Assembly (NCBI GenBank): GCA_035644215.1
Contig: DASQPA010000125.1
Span: 1 to 64,000 of the forward strand
Reading direction: 5' to 3'
Origin: DASQPA01 sp035644215
Lineage (GTDB): Bacteria; Acidobacteriota; Thermoanaerobaculia; Multivoradales; UBA5704
Length of the DNA: 64,000 bases
A program made the translations under genes and the position numbers. Each line of letters opens with the position of its first letter. Positions within the stretch are counted from its first letter, which is position 1. The notes under the pieces are model-generated. The model made no database searches. It saw only the letters and a program-made list of their open reading frames with translations, and was not told where the DNA came from. Of this stretch, positions 44,049 to 51,901 are shown piece after piece.

Positions 44049-45449
44049 ATGCGTGCCCAGAAGCAGGCTCAACTCCAGGAATCCTCGGCCTCCCCGCTGA
44101 AGCCGAGCGCCCCGGCCGCGGGGACGAGCCGGGACGAGCACCCGATCCTCAGCCTGCAGCGCACGGTGGGGAACCAGGCCGTGCAGCGGCGGCTCCAGAT
44201 CCGCCAGCCCCTCCCCGCCACCACGCTCGCCCGGGACGACCCCAAGCCGGCGACGCCGGCCAAGCCGACGACGCCGACGGATACCGAGCTGTGCAAGAAC
44301 CCCTTCACCATCGACGAGAAGATCCGCTGCGAGCTCTTGAAGAAGCCGCCGGAGACCGACGCGGCGGCGACCGAGACGTGGAAGCAGAACCTGCGCGACC
44401 TGTTCAAGAGCGCCTCCCCGGCCCAGACCGCGCAGGACCTCCATACCCGGCTGACCGCCAAGCTCGACGACGCGTTCACCCTCTACTTCCGGGAGCAGTT
44501 CGGCCTCGCCGACCGGACCGAGATGCTGACCCTCCTGGCCGCCAACTTCCTCCCCGCGCCGGGGACCAAGCCGAAGGCCGTCACCAGCGAGACGATCGGC
44601 GACAAGACCGCCGCGGCCGCCGGGTCGTTCCCCCCCAGCATCCAGTTCGGGGTGGCGATGGGGAACGACCTCCAGGGGGACGGCGTGCTGTTCAACCCGG
44701 AATTCTGGGTCGTCGAGTACATCGCGAAGTTCGGGCAGCAGGAGAAGGTGTTCCGCTCGTCGAAGAGTCAGGCCGCGGTCCTCCCCCAGCTGCACGACTT
44801 CATCGAGAAGAACCCGACCTGGGGCACCGCGGACACCTCGGTGTGGATCCGGGTGAAGGTCGGCGGGCACGGGGCGTCGGCGGCGATCGAGGACCTGTGG
44901 AACCCCGGCTCCACCCAGCACTATGCCTTCGAGTGCTACACGGCGGCCACCCTCATCCAGCTGCGCGGGTTCTACCTCTCCTATACCAGCGCGGCGAGCG
45001 AGGTCACGATCGGCCGGGCGGCCTTCAACCGGGATTACGATGCCTTCCAGCTCGAGCGGCAGCCCAACCTACCTCCCACCAGCAGCCTGAACCCCAAGCT
45101 GGAGATCAAGAAGCTCAGCCGGAAGTACCTCATCTCGGAGACCAGCGCCTTCCAGGGCGAGCTCAAGAAAGGGGACGAGGTCCCTATCCAGAACCCCTAC
45201 CTGGGCTCGCCTTGGGGGGTGGAGAACTCGATCTACCTGGGCGGCGACGAGTTCTTCGCCTTCCCGAAGGGGAAGCTCACGGTCGACGAGTACGTCAACT
45301 GGGTCGCCAACATCGCCCCCTCCTATGTCACCGCCGCCGCGGCGAAGGAGCTGCCGAAGGACCTGGAGGCGCGCAAGGAGTACGTCCGCAAAAACTCCTA
45401 TCTCGAGACCTGCAGCCGGCCCAAGGCGCAGAACGTCGACCTCCCGTAA
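44049..45449 (+). CDS. Transglutaminase (Tgl-type) domain protein with eCIS-cargo-like N-terminus
   Basis: A 466-residue protein. Residues about 33-50 (ILSLQRTVGNQAVQRRL) match the LQRxxGNQAVxRLL signature found at the N-terminus of many proteins linked to extracellular contractile injection systems. A Pro/Thr-rich linker (about 55-80) follows. The C-terminal half resembles the Bacillus protein-glutamine gamma-glutamyltransferase Tgl: HYAFECYTAATLIQ with candidate nucleophile Cys296 beside Glu295, then GDEVPIQNPYL and WGVENSIYLGGDEFF with Glu392. The Tgl His in YYGHG is not conserved (FFAFP here). No signal peptide. ATG at 44049 follows AGGAGA; GTG at 44043 is an alternative. Crosslinking or deamidating effector activity is inference. 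Confidence 0.65.
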   Translation: MRAQKQAQLQESSASPLKPSAPAAGTSRDEHPILSLQRTVGNQAVQRRLQIRQPLPATTLARDDPKPATPAKPTTPTDTELCKNPFTIDEKIRCELLKKPPETDAAATETWKQNLRDLFKSASPAQTAQDLHTRLTAKLDDAFTLYFREQFGLADRTEMLTLLAANFLPAPGTKPKAVTSETIGDKTAAAAGSFPPSIQFGVAMGNDLQGDGVLFNPEFWVVEYIAKFGQQEKVFRSSKSQAAVLPQLHDFIEKNPTWGTADTSVWIRVKVGGHGASAAIEDLWNPGSTQHYAFECYTAATLIQLRGFYLSYTSAASEVTIGRAAFNRDYDAFQLERQPNLPPTSSLNPKLEIKKLSRKYLISETSAFQGELKKGDEVPIQNPYLGSPWGVENSIYLGGDEFFAFPKGKLTVDEYVNWVANIAPSYVTAAAAKELPKDLEARKEYVRKNSYLETCSRPKAQNVDLP

Positions 45450-45470
45450 GCCGGCGGTCGACCCGGCTCG

Positions 45471-46754
45471 CTACGGCAGAAACGGCCGCGTCACCCCCGG
45501 CCGGGCCTGCCGCCGGATCTCCTCCTCCACCCGCTTGCGGCCGTGGAGGCCGACCTCGCGCAGGTCGGCGCGCGGGTGGGCGGCGAGGGCGGCGTAGGCG
45601 CGGTCCCGCTCCTGCCAGCGGTCGGTCCCGACGGTGCTGCGGAAGAGCGAGGCCTCGGCCACCTCGCGCGGCCCGTGGCCGCTGTCCAAGGCGGCCAGGG
45701 CCAGCTCCTCCCAGATCGCCTCGGGGGTGCGGCGCAGGGGGGCCAGGTGGTAGGCCGCGAGGGCCGGCAGGGCGAGGAGCCGGCGGAAGAGGTCGGCGTC
45801 CCCCCCCACCAGGTGCGGCAGGAGCGACTGGAGGAAGGGGGCCTCGTGGAGAACCCCGAGGAGCCGCTCCCGGCGCTCGCGGTCGAGCGCCTCGACCGCC
45901 TTGGCGAAAGGGCTGTCGGCGGAGAAGTAGACCGGCAGATCGGCGTCGGCGAGCCGGGCGGTGAGCCAGGCGTAGGCGAGGTCCGGATTCCCGCCGAGGA
46001 CGAGCCGCAGGCCGAACTGGAGACCGACCGTCTCCGGCGTCTCCTCGTACTCGGCGGTGCGCGCCCGCAAGACCGCGGCGGTCCAGTCGTCCTCGAGCTC
46101 CGGGCGCACCTCCCCCTGCGGCAGCGAGCTCCACTCGCCCAAGGCGGCGGCGAGCGCCGTCTGCCAGCGCCGGCTGGCGAGGAGCGCCCGCAGGCTGGGC
46201 AGGGGGAGCGACCGGCGGAGGGCCAGGGCCTCGGCCAGGAGGGGGGTGCGGGCCGCCTCCTCCAGGGCGCGTTCGAGCAGGTTGGGCGGCGCCGCCGCGA
46301 GCTCCAGGACCAGGGTCGCCGCTGTCTCGGCCAGGGGGTCCAGGGCCATCGCGCTCTCCAGCCGCCGCTCCCAGCCCGACCGCCGGCGCGCCACGTCCGC
46401 GGCGAGGAAGGCGGTCGCCGGTTCGTAGAGGCCCTGGGTGAGGAAGGCGTCGAGCCAGGCCTCCGGCCGTTCGACGGCGTCCGCCAGGGCCTGGGCGAAC
46501 GCGCTGCGCTGGCGGCTCCCCGGCCGGCCCCAGAGCGCCGCCTTCTGGGCGTAGCCGGCAAGCCGGGTGGCGACCTCCTGGGGCGAGCGCTGGGCCCAGG
46601 CCGCCGCCAGCTCCGGCAGCGGCGCGGCGCCGGTCGGCGAGGCCGGCGCGGCCGGCGTGGCCGCACCCGCCCGCTCCTGGCCCGGCGGGTAGAGCAGATC
46701 GAAGACGGTATCCTCAGACGGTTTCAGATCGTTCCCTTCTGGTGGGGCGGACAT
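45471..46754 (-). CDS. Hypothetical helical-repeat protein
   Basis: A 427-residue, almost wholly alpha-helical protein of unknown function, rich in Ala, Leu and Arg. It begins MSAPPEGNDLKPSEDTVFDL, followed by a flexible Ala/Pro stretch and then a series of helix pairs (for example WLDAFLTQGLYEPATAFLAA and PLPSLRALLASRRWQTALAA) that suggest a solenoid. No membrane segment or enzymatic motif. It converges on the transglutaminase-like gene, 21 bases apart, and diverges from the LanC-like pair across a 71-base gap. Confidence 0.65.
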   Translation of the reverse strand: MSAPPEGNDLKPSEDTVFDLLYPPGQERAGAATPAAPASPTGAAPLPELAAAWAQRSPQEVATRLAGYAQKAALWGRPGSRQRSAFAQALADAVERPEAWLDAFLTQGLYEPATAFLAADVARRRSGWERRLESAMALDPLAETAATLVLELAAAPPNLLERALEEAARTPLLAEALALRRSLPLPSLRALLASRRWQTALAAALGEWSSLPQGEVRPELEDDWTAAVLRARTAEYEETPETVGLQFGLRLVLGGNPDLAYAWLTARLADADLPVYFSADSPFAKAVEALDRERRERLLGVLHEAPFLQSLLPHLVGGDADLFRRLLALPALAAYHLAPLRRTPEAIWEELALAALDSGHGPREVAEASLFRSTVGTDRWQERDRAYAALAAHPRADLREVGLHGRKRVEEEIRRQARPGVTRPFLP

Positions 46755-46825
46755 TCTAACTCCGCGTCGAGTCGGCTAAGCTACGCCCTCAACGCTCTCG
46801 ACCAGGAGCGCCGCGAGGATATGCC

Positions 46826-48154
46826 ATGACCGAACCGAATTCGAATCGTCCCTGGCGCCCGCTGTTGACCGGCGAGGCGGCCCGGGCGGCGAACGCCGCC
46901 GTCGACGCCATCGCGGCGGGGATCGCCGCCCACCCGGCGGCTGCCGCCATCCGTCCGGAAGCGGGCGGCGGACACTTCTCCCTGGCCGGCGGCCAGGCCG
47001 GCCTCGCCCTCTTCTTCTCCTACCTCCATTTCGCCCGTCCCGACGGTGGGCACGACGAAACCGCCATGGGTTTCCTCGAACAGGCGATCGAGGGCACCGG
47101 CGAGATGGCGGTCAGCGCCGGCCTCTACAGCGGCTTCGCCGGCGTCGCCTGGACCCTGGAGCACCTCCTGGGGCGGCTCTTCGATCCCGACGGCGAGGAC
47201 CCCGGCGAGGAGATCGCGACGGCGCTCCAGGGCCTCCTCGCGCGCTCTCCCTGGCAGGGCGACTACGACCTCATCAGCGGCCTCGTGGGATTCGGGGCCT
47301 ACGCCCTGGAGCGGCTGCCGCGGCCGGGCGGCCGGGAGTGCCTGGAGCAGATCGTCGCCCGCCTGTCCGAGACCGCCGAGCCGGGGGCGGCCGGGATCAC
47401 CTGGCACACGCCGCCCGAGCGGGTGGGGCCGGTCCAGGCCGAGCAGTTCCCCGCCGGCTACTACAACCTCGGGGTGGCCCACGGCGTGCCGGGGGTGATC
47501 GCCCTCCTCGGCGAGGCGGAGGTCGCCGGGCTGGCGGCGGAGGTGGCCGCCGAGGCACGCCGGCTGCGGCAGGGCGCCGCGGCCTGGATCGCCACCCAGC
47601 AGCTCCCCCCCGGGGCCCCTTCGCTCTTCCCCTACAACACCGCCCCCGGCATCCCCCCCAGCCCCTCTCGCCTCGCCTGGTGCTACGGCGACCTCGGGAT
47701 CGCGGCGGCGCTCCTCGCCGCCGCCCGCACCGTCGCCGACCCCGGCCTGGAGGCGACAGCCCGGACCGTCGCCGGGCACGCCGCGGCCCGCCCGGCCGAG
47801 GGCGCCGGGGTGGTCGACGCCGGCCTCTGCCACGGCGCCGCCGGGGTGGCCCACCTCTTCAACCGCCTCTACCAGGCGAGCGGCGAGGCCGCCGTGGGCG
47901 AGGCCGCCCGCAGCTGGTTCGAGCGCGCCCTCGCCCTCCGCGGGCCGGAGGGGATCGGCGGCTTCCGCGCCTGGCTTCCCCAGGGGAACGACGGGATGAG
48001 CGGCGAGCTCGGCTGGGCGGACGACCCCGGCTTCCTCACCGGCTCGGCCGGCATCGGCCTCGCCCTCCTGGCCGCCACGACCCCGGTCGAGCCCAACTGG
48101 GACCGCGTCCTCCTTACCGCCATCCGCGGCGCCTCGGGCCGCAGGGAGCCCTGA
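46826..48154 (+). CDS. LanC-like lanthionine synthetase C family protein (copy 1)
   Basis: A 442-residue alpha/alpha-barrel cyclase-like protein. The zinc ligands of LanC are present: Cys286 in LAWCYGDLGIAAALL, and Cys335-His336 in GLCHGAAGVAHLFNRLY. The YNLGVAHGVPGVIALL segment also fits. LanC enzymes add cysteine thiols to dehydrated residues to form lanthionine rings. No dehydratase (LanB/LanM) or precursor gene is near, and an identical-type paralogue follows with a TGATG overlap. Could act in trans or on small-molecule thiols. Confidence 0.88.
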   Translation: MTEPNSNRPWRPLLTGEAARAANAAVDAIAAGIAAHPAAAAIRPEAGGGHFSLAGGQAGLALFFSYLHFARPDGGHDETAMGFLEQAIEGTGEMAVSAGLYSGFAGVAWTLEHLLGRLFDPDGEDPGEEIATALQGLLARSPWQGDYDLISGLVGFGAYALERLPRPGGRECLEQIVARLSETAEPGAAGITWHTPPERVGPVQAEQFPAGYYNLGVAHGVPGVIALLGEAEVAGLAAEVAAEARRLRQGAAAWIATQQLPPGAPSLFPYNTAPGIPPSPSRLAWCYGDLGIAAALLAAARTVADPGLEATARTVAGHAAARPAEGAGVVDAGLCHGAAGVAHLFNRLYQASGEAAVGEAARSWFERALALRGPEGIGGFRAWLPQGNDGMSGELGWADDPGFLTGSAGIGLALLAATTPVEPNWDRVLLTAIRGASGRREP

Positions 48155-49488
48155 TGCCCACTCCGCCCGACCCGGCCTGGAGCCCGCTCCTCGCAGGCGA
48201 CGCCGCCAGCGCCGCCGCGGCCGCCGTCGACGCCATCGCCGCCGGCCTCCAGGTTTTCGCCGAAGAGCCCCCGGGCGGGCCCTCGGGCGGCAGCGGCCGG
48301 GACCTCTCGCTCGCCGGTGGCCAGGCCGGCATCGCCCTCTTCTTCTCCTATCTCCACTTCGCCCGGCCCGGAGAGGGGCACGACGACACCGCCATGACCT
48401 TCCTCGAACGGGCGATCGAGGGCACCTCCGAGCTGCCGGTGGGCTCCGGGCTCTACGGCGGCTTTCCCGGCGTTGCCTGGACCCTGGAGCACCTCGCCGG
48501 GCGCCTCTTCGATCCCGAGGGGGAGGACCCGGGGGAGGAGATCGCGACCGTCCTCGCGGAGTTCCTCGCGCGTTCCCCCTGGCAGGGCGACTACGACCTG
48601 ATCAGCGGCCTGGTGGGCTTCGCGGTCTACGCCCTCGAACGGCTGCCGCGGCCGGGCGGCCGGGAGTGCCTGGAGGGGGCCATCGCCCGCCTCGCCGAGA
48701 CCGCCCAGGCCATGGGGGCGGGGCCGAAGCCGGAGGAGCTGCTCTCCTGGCACACCCCTTCGGAGCGGGTGGGGGCGCTCCAGGCGGCCACCTACCCCGA
48801 GGGGCACTACAACCTGGGCGTCGCCCACGGCGTGCCGGCGGTGATCGGCGTCCTCGGCGAGGCCCTGGCGGCCGGCGTGGCGGAGCCGGAGGCCCGCCGT
48901 CTGCTCGACGGCGCCGCCGGCTGGGTCCTCGCCCAGCGCCTGCCCGCGGGCGCCGACTCGCTCTTCCCCTACAATACCGCCCCCGGCATCGCGCCCAACC
49001 CCACCCGCCTGGCCTGGTGCTACGGCGACCTCGGGATCGCGGCGTCCCTACTCGCCGCCGCCCGGACCGCCGGCGACCCGCGCCTGGAGGCGGAGGCCCT
49101 GGCCATCGCCCGGCACGCCGCGGAGCGGGCCATCGCCGGCTCGGGAGTGCAGGACTGCGGCCTCTGCCATGGCGCCGCCGGGGTGGCGCACCTGTTCAAC
49201 CGCCTCTACCAGGCGACCGGCGAGCCGGCTCTCGGCGCCGCCGCCCGGACCTGGTACGACCAGGCGCTCGCCCGGCGGGGGACGGCGGGGATCGGCGGCT
49301 ACCAGGCCTGGCTCCCGTCGAGCGCCGACCGGATGGGCGATCTCGCCTGGATGGACGATCCCGGCTTCCTCACCGGCTCGGCGGGGATCGGCCTCGCCCT
49401 CCTGGCCGCCACCAGCGCGGTCGAACCGGGGTGGGACCGCGTTCTGCTCACCGCGATCCAGGGCAGCGCTCCAATGCATAGAAAGTAA
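48154..49488 (+). CDS. LanC-like lanthionine synthetase C family protein (copy 2)
   Basis: A 444-residue paralogue of the preceding gene, starting at the ATG that overlaps its stop (TGATG). Zinc ligands are Cys289 (LAWCYGDLGIAASLL) and Cys338-His339 (GLCHGAAGVAHLF). Long stretches are nearly identical to copy 1 (for example SPWQGDYDLISGLVGFAVYA), while the N-terminal 45 residues and the loop before the second half differ. This points to a tandem duplication followed by divergence, with both active sites kept. Confidence 0.88.
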   Translation: MPTPPDPAWSPLLAGDAASAAAAAVDAIAAGLQVFAEEPPGGPSGGSGRDLSLAGGQAGIALFFSYLHFARPGEGHDDTAMTFLERAIEGTSELPVGSGLYGGFPGVAWTLEHLAGRLFDPEGEDPGEEIATVLAEFLARSPWQGDYDLISGLVGFAVYALERLPRPGGRECLEGAIARLAETAQAMGAGPKPEELLSWHTPSERVGALQAATYPEGHYNLGVAHGVPAVIGVLGEALAAGVAEPEARRLLDGAAGWVLAQRLPAGADSLFPYNTAPGIAPNPTRLAWCYGDLGIAASLLAAARTAGDPRLEAEALAIARHAAERAIAGSGVQDCGLCHGAAGVAHLFNRLYQATGEPALGAAARTWYDQALARRGTAGIGGYQAWLPSSADRMGDLAWMDDPGFLTGSAGIGLALLAATSAVEPGWDRVLLTAIQGSAPMHRK

Positions 49489-49514
49489 GCGATATATCTG
49501 GACGCGACCGGAGT

Positions 49515-49543
49515 TTGACAGCCTCGGGGCGGAGGGCTACACT
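49515..49543 (+). promoter_or_regulatory. Sigma-70 promoter for the outer-membrane protein gene
   Basis: TTGACA (49515-49520), a 17-base spacer, and TACACT (49538-49543) form a near-consensus promoter. Transcription would start near 49550, giving a leader of about 28 bases before the ATG at 49578. Confidence 0.75.
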
Positions 49544-49577
49544 CGGGCCTCGTAGGGTCCTCGTCCAGGGTCCAGGG

Positions 49578-51575
49578 ATGACAAGCCACCCGCACAAGAG
49601 TCCCCCCCTTCTCGCCGCGCTCCTCCTGCTCGGTTTGGCGGGGAGCGCCGCGGCCCAGCGGCCCCCCCTGCCGTCCAACCCGCCGAACGCGCCCAACCCG
49701 CAGGGCGTCGCCGGGCGGGTGACCGGGGAGCGCTCGCCGCTGGCCTCGGCCGGGGTCTACGCCTTCCAGCTCGCCGAGTCGAAGCTCCACAAGGTCCTCA
49801 CCGATCCGCAGGGCAACTTCCTCTTCCAGGACCTGCCGGCCGGCCTCTACAAGGTCATCGCGCACAAGGCCGGCTTCGCGCCGGTGGTGATCCTGCTCAC
49901 CCGCACGACCGCCCAGGCCTACCAGTTCCTGGAGCTCCAGCTGTCGCAGAGCGCGGCCCCCGCCAACGGGGCTGCCCCCGCCCAGGGCGGCAACGACGAC
50001 TTCTGGTCGCTGCGCGCCGCCATCCCGCCCGACGTGCTGCGCGACATCGAGCAGGCGAGCGAGGGCGAGCTGCCGCGCTTCGCCGACGAGCGCCGCCCGC
50101 AGCTCGCCTTGAGCACCCTGTCGCAGTTCCACACCGACATCCAGGCGATGAAGGGGGTGGACAACCTGGCTGCCGCGGGGAGCGGGCAGATGGCGGGCGG
50201 CCGGGTGGGCATCGAGGGCAAGGTAGGAGAGATGCAGGTGGGGCTGCGCGGCCGCTTCTGGCAGTTCGAGCCGCTGCCCGCCTTCGGCGCCTCGGGGGCG
50301 CCCGCGGCGGCGCTCGGCGGGCAGACCAGCGCCGTTTCGCTCGACCTGGAGAACGGCCCCCGCAGCCGGCTGAACGTCACCTCGCTCAGCAACCGTCTGA
50401 TGACCCGCGGCAGCGACGGCCTGGTGCCAGTCGACTTCGAGCACTACCGGGTGAGCTACTCGCAGGCGGTGGGCGAGAACAGCCGCTCGGAGCTCTCCGC
50501 CCAGTACACCAGCGAGAACAACTTCCACCGCCAGGGCTCCTTCGACCCGGTGGAGATCCCCGGCGCCTCGCGCACCTGGCGGGTCGACGGCTCGTACTCG
50601 ACCGAGCTGGGGCCGAGCTCGACCATCCAGGGCGGCATCCGCTACCGCGCCCTCCAGTACGGGCTTGCCGGCCCCGGCGGCCAGGGCCAGGCTCAGCAGC
50701 CGCCGGGACCGGTCCTGCCGGGGCAGGACAGCCTCGAAGTGTTCGGCCGCGGCGGCATCCGACTGCAGCCGGCCTTCCTCGTCGAGTACGGCCTCTACAG
50801 CACCATGGCGGACGGCAGCCTGGCGGTGCGGCCGGAGGGCGGCGTCGTCTTCCGCCTGGACGACCACTGGCAGCTGCAGGGCTCGGCCAGCCGCCGGGCC
50901 TACGAGCGGACGGCGGTGAACGCGCCGCAGTTCCTGCCCACCCTCTACCAGGAGGCCGACCTCTGCGAGGAGGGCGGCAAGTCCTGCTACGAGCTGCGCC
51001 TGGCGCGCAAGCAGGGGGATGACGACACCTTCTCCCTCGCCGCGACCGACCGTACTTTCGGCAAGACCCTGCGGCTCTACTTCAGCGACGACTTCTTCGA
51101 TCGCCTGGAGAGCCTCTACCTGGTGCCGGGCGACCGGCTGCCCGAGGTCAAGCTCTCGATCGGCCACCGGCTCACCCCCGGCATCACGACGAAGATCGAA
51201 GCCAGCCTGGCGCACGGCGGTGGCGGCGCCTTCTACTCCCCGCTCGGCGCGGCCTACGAGAACCGGGTGCAGTACTTCGTCACCTCGATCGACACCCGCT
51301 TCCAGGCCACCTCGACCGGCGTCTTCCTCGCCTTCCACCGGCTGAGCCAGGAGCTCGACCCGCTGGGGCAGGCCGGCCCGGCGACCTCCCAGGTCGACCT
51401 CGAGCGGCTGCAGCTGATGCTCTCCCAGGACTTGAATTTCCTGATGAACCTGGCGGGCGACTGGACGGTACAGCTCAACATGGAGCTCTCCCGCGGCAGC
51501 TCCCCCCTGGCCAGCAACGGCAGCAGCGACGAGCTGCGCAAGCGCTTCCTCGGCGGCATCGCGGTCAAGTTCTAG
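49578..51575 (+). CDS. Outer-membrane beta-barrel protein with carboxypeptidase-regulatory-like domain
   Basis: A 665-residue exported protein. ATG at 49578 gives a signal peptide (SPPLLAALLLLGLAGSAAAQ). Residues about 40-110 form a CarboxypepD_reg/Cna-B-like domain (GVAGRVTGERSPLASAGVYA, then DPQGNFLFQDLPAGLYKVIA), as at the N-terminus of acidobacterial TonB-dependent receptors. The rest is rich in alternating beta strands and ends FLGGIAVKF, with terminal Phe, typical of barrels. A plug domain is not obvious, so it may be a TonB-independent relative. It has its own strong promoter. Confidence 0.82.
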   Translation: MTSHPHKSPPLLAALLLLGLAGSAAAQRPPLPSNPPNAPNPQGVAGRVTGERSPLASAGVYAFQLAESKLHKVLTDPQGNFLFQDLPAGLYKVIAHKAGFAPVVILLTRTTAQAYQFLELQLSQSAAPANGAAPAQGGNDDFWSLRAAIPPDVLRDIEQASEGELPRFADERRPQLALSTLSQFHTDIQAMKGVDNLAAAGSGQMAGGRVGIEGKVGEMQVGLRGRFWQFEPLPAFGASGAPAAALGGQTSAVSLDLENGPRSRLNVTSLSNRLMTRGSDGLVPVDFEHYRVSYSQAVGENSRSELSAQYTSENNFHRQGSFDPVEIPGASRTWRVDGSYSTELGPSSTIQGGIRYRALQYGLAGPGGQGQAQQPPGPVLPGQDSLEVFGRGGIRLQPAFLVEYGLYSTMADGSLAVRPEGGVVFRLDDHWQLQGSASRRAYERTAVNAPQFLPTLYQEADLCEEGGKSCYELRLARKQGDDDTFSLAATDRTFGKTLRLYFSDDFFDRLESLYLVPGDRLPEVKLSIGHRLTPGITTKIEASLAHGGGGAFYSPLGAAYENRVQYFVTSIDTRFQATSTGVFLAFHRLSQELDPLGQAGPATSQVDLERLQLMLSQDLNFLMNLAGDWTVQLNMELSRGSSPLASNGSSDELRKRFLGGIAVKF

Positions 51576-51600
51576 TCTCGGTCTGCCTCCAGGTGGCGTT

Positions 51601-51759
51601 CGTAGAGACGCCCAGCCGCTTACCACAAACCCTGGCATCCACCACCATCGCCAGGGCGTCTCCGCAGGCCGCAGACGCCCGTGGTCCTGTCAGCGTTGGA
51701 GACGCCCTGGCGGCAGTGGTTCCTTGCAAGGATGGTGGTAGCGGCTGGGCGTCTCTACG
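51601..51759. repeat. Dispersed hairpin element, copy 2 (MITE-like)
   Basis: A perfect 20-bp inverted repeat (CGTAGAGACGCCCAGCCGCT at 51601-51620 and its complement at 51740-51759) encloses further nested arms: ACCACCATC (51641-51649) with GATGGTGGT (51731-51739), and CGCCAGGGCGTCTCC (51649-51663) with GGAGACGCCCTGGCG (51698-51712). The whole can fold into one long hairpin of about 159 bases. No gene lies inside. Confidence 0.9.
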
Positions 51760-51831
51760 ACATCGCCTCGCCCTTCTACGCGTCCTCCCCCCAATCGCTT
51801 GGATTCAGCCCCTTGGATAACATCCGTTTTT

Positions 51832-51861
51832 TTGGATCTTGCGAGCAAAAAGCTCTATAAT
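51832..51861 (+). promoter_or_regulatory. Putative promoter for the sigma-54 two-component operon
   Basis: TTGGAT (51832-51837), an 18-base spacer and a consensus TATAAT (51856-51861), in a locally AT-rich stretch 40 bases before ATG 51902. Confidence 0.55.
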
Positions 51862-51901
51862 TCAGCAGTTTGAAGGCGATTCAAAAAAACGTGACGCTGG
51901 C

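Noticed and set aside
44049..49488. The transglutaminase-like protein as a substrate or maturation enzyme of the LanC-like pair
   Set aside because: The genes are separated by an opposite-strand gene and show no precursor-like features. Proximity alone does not support a joint pathway.
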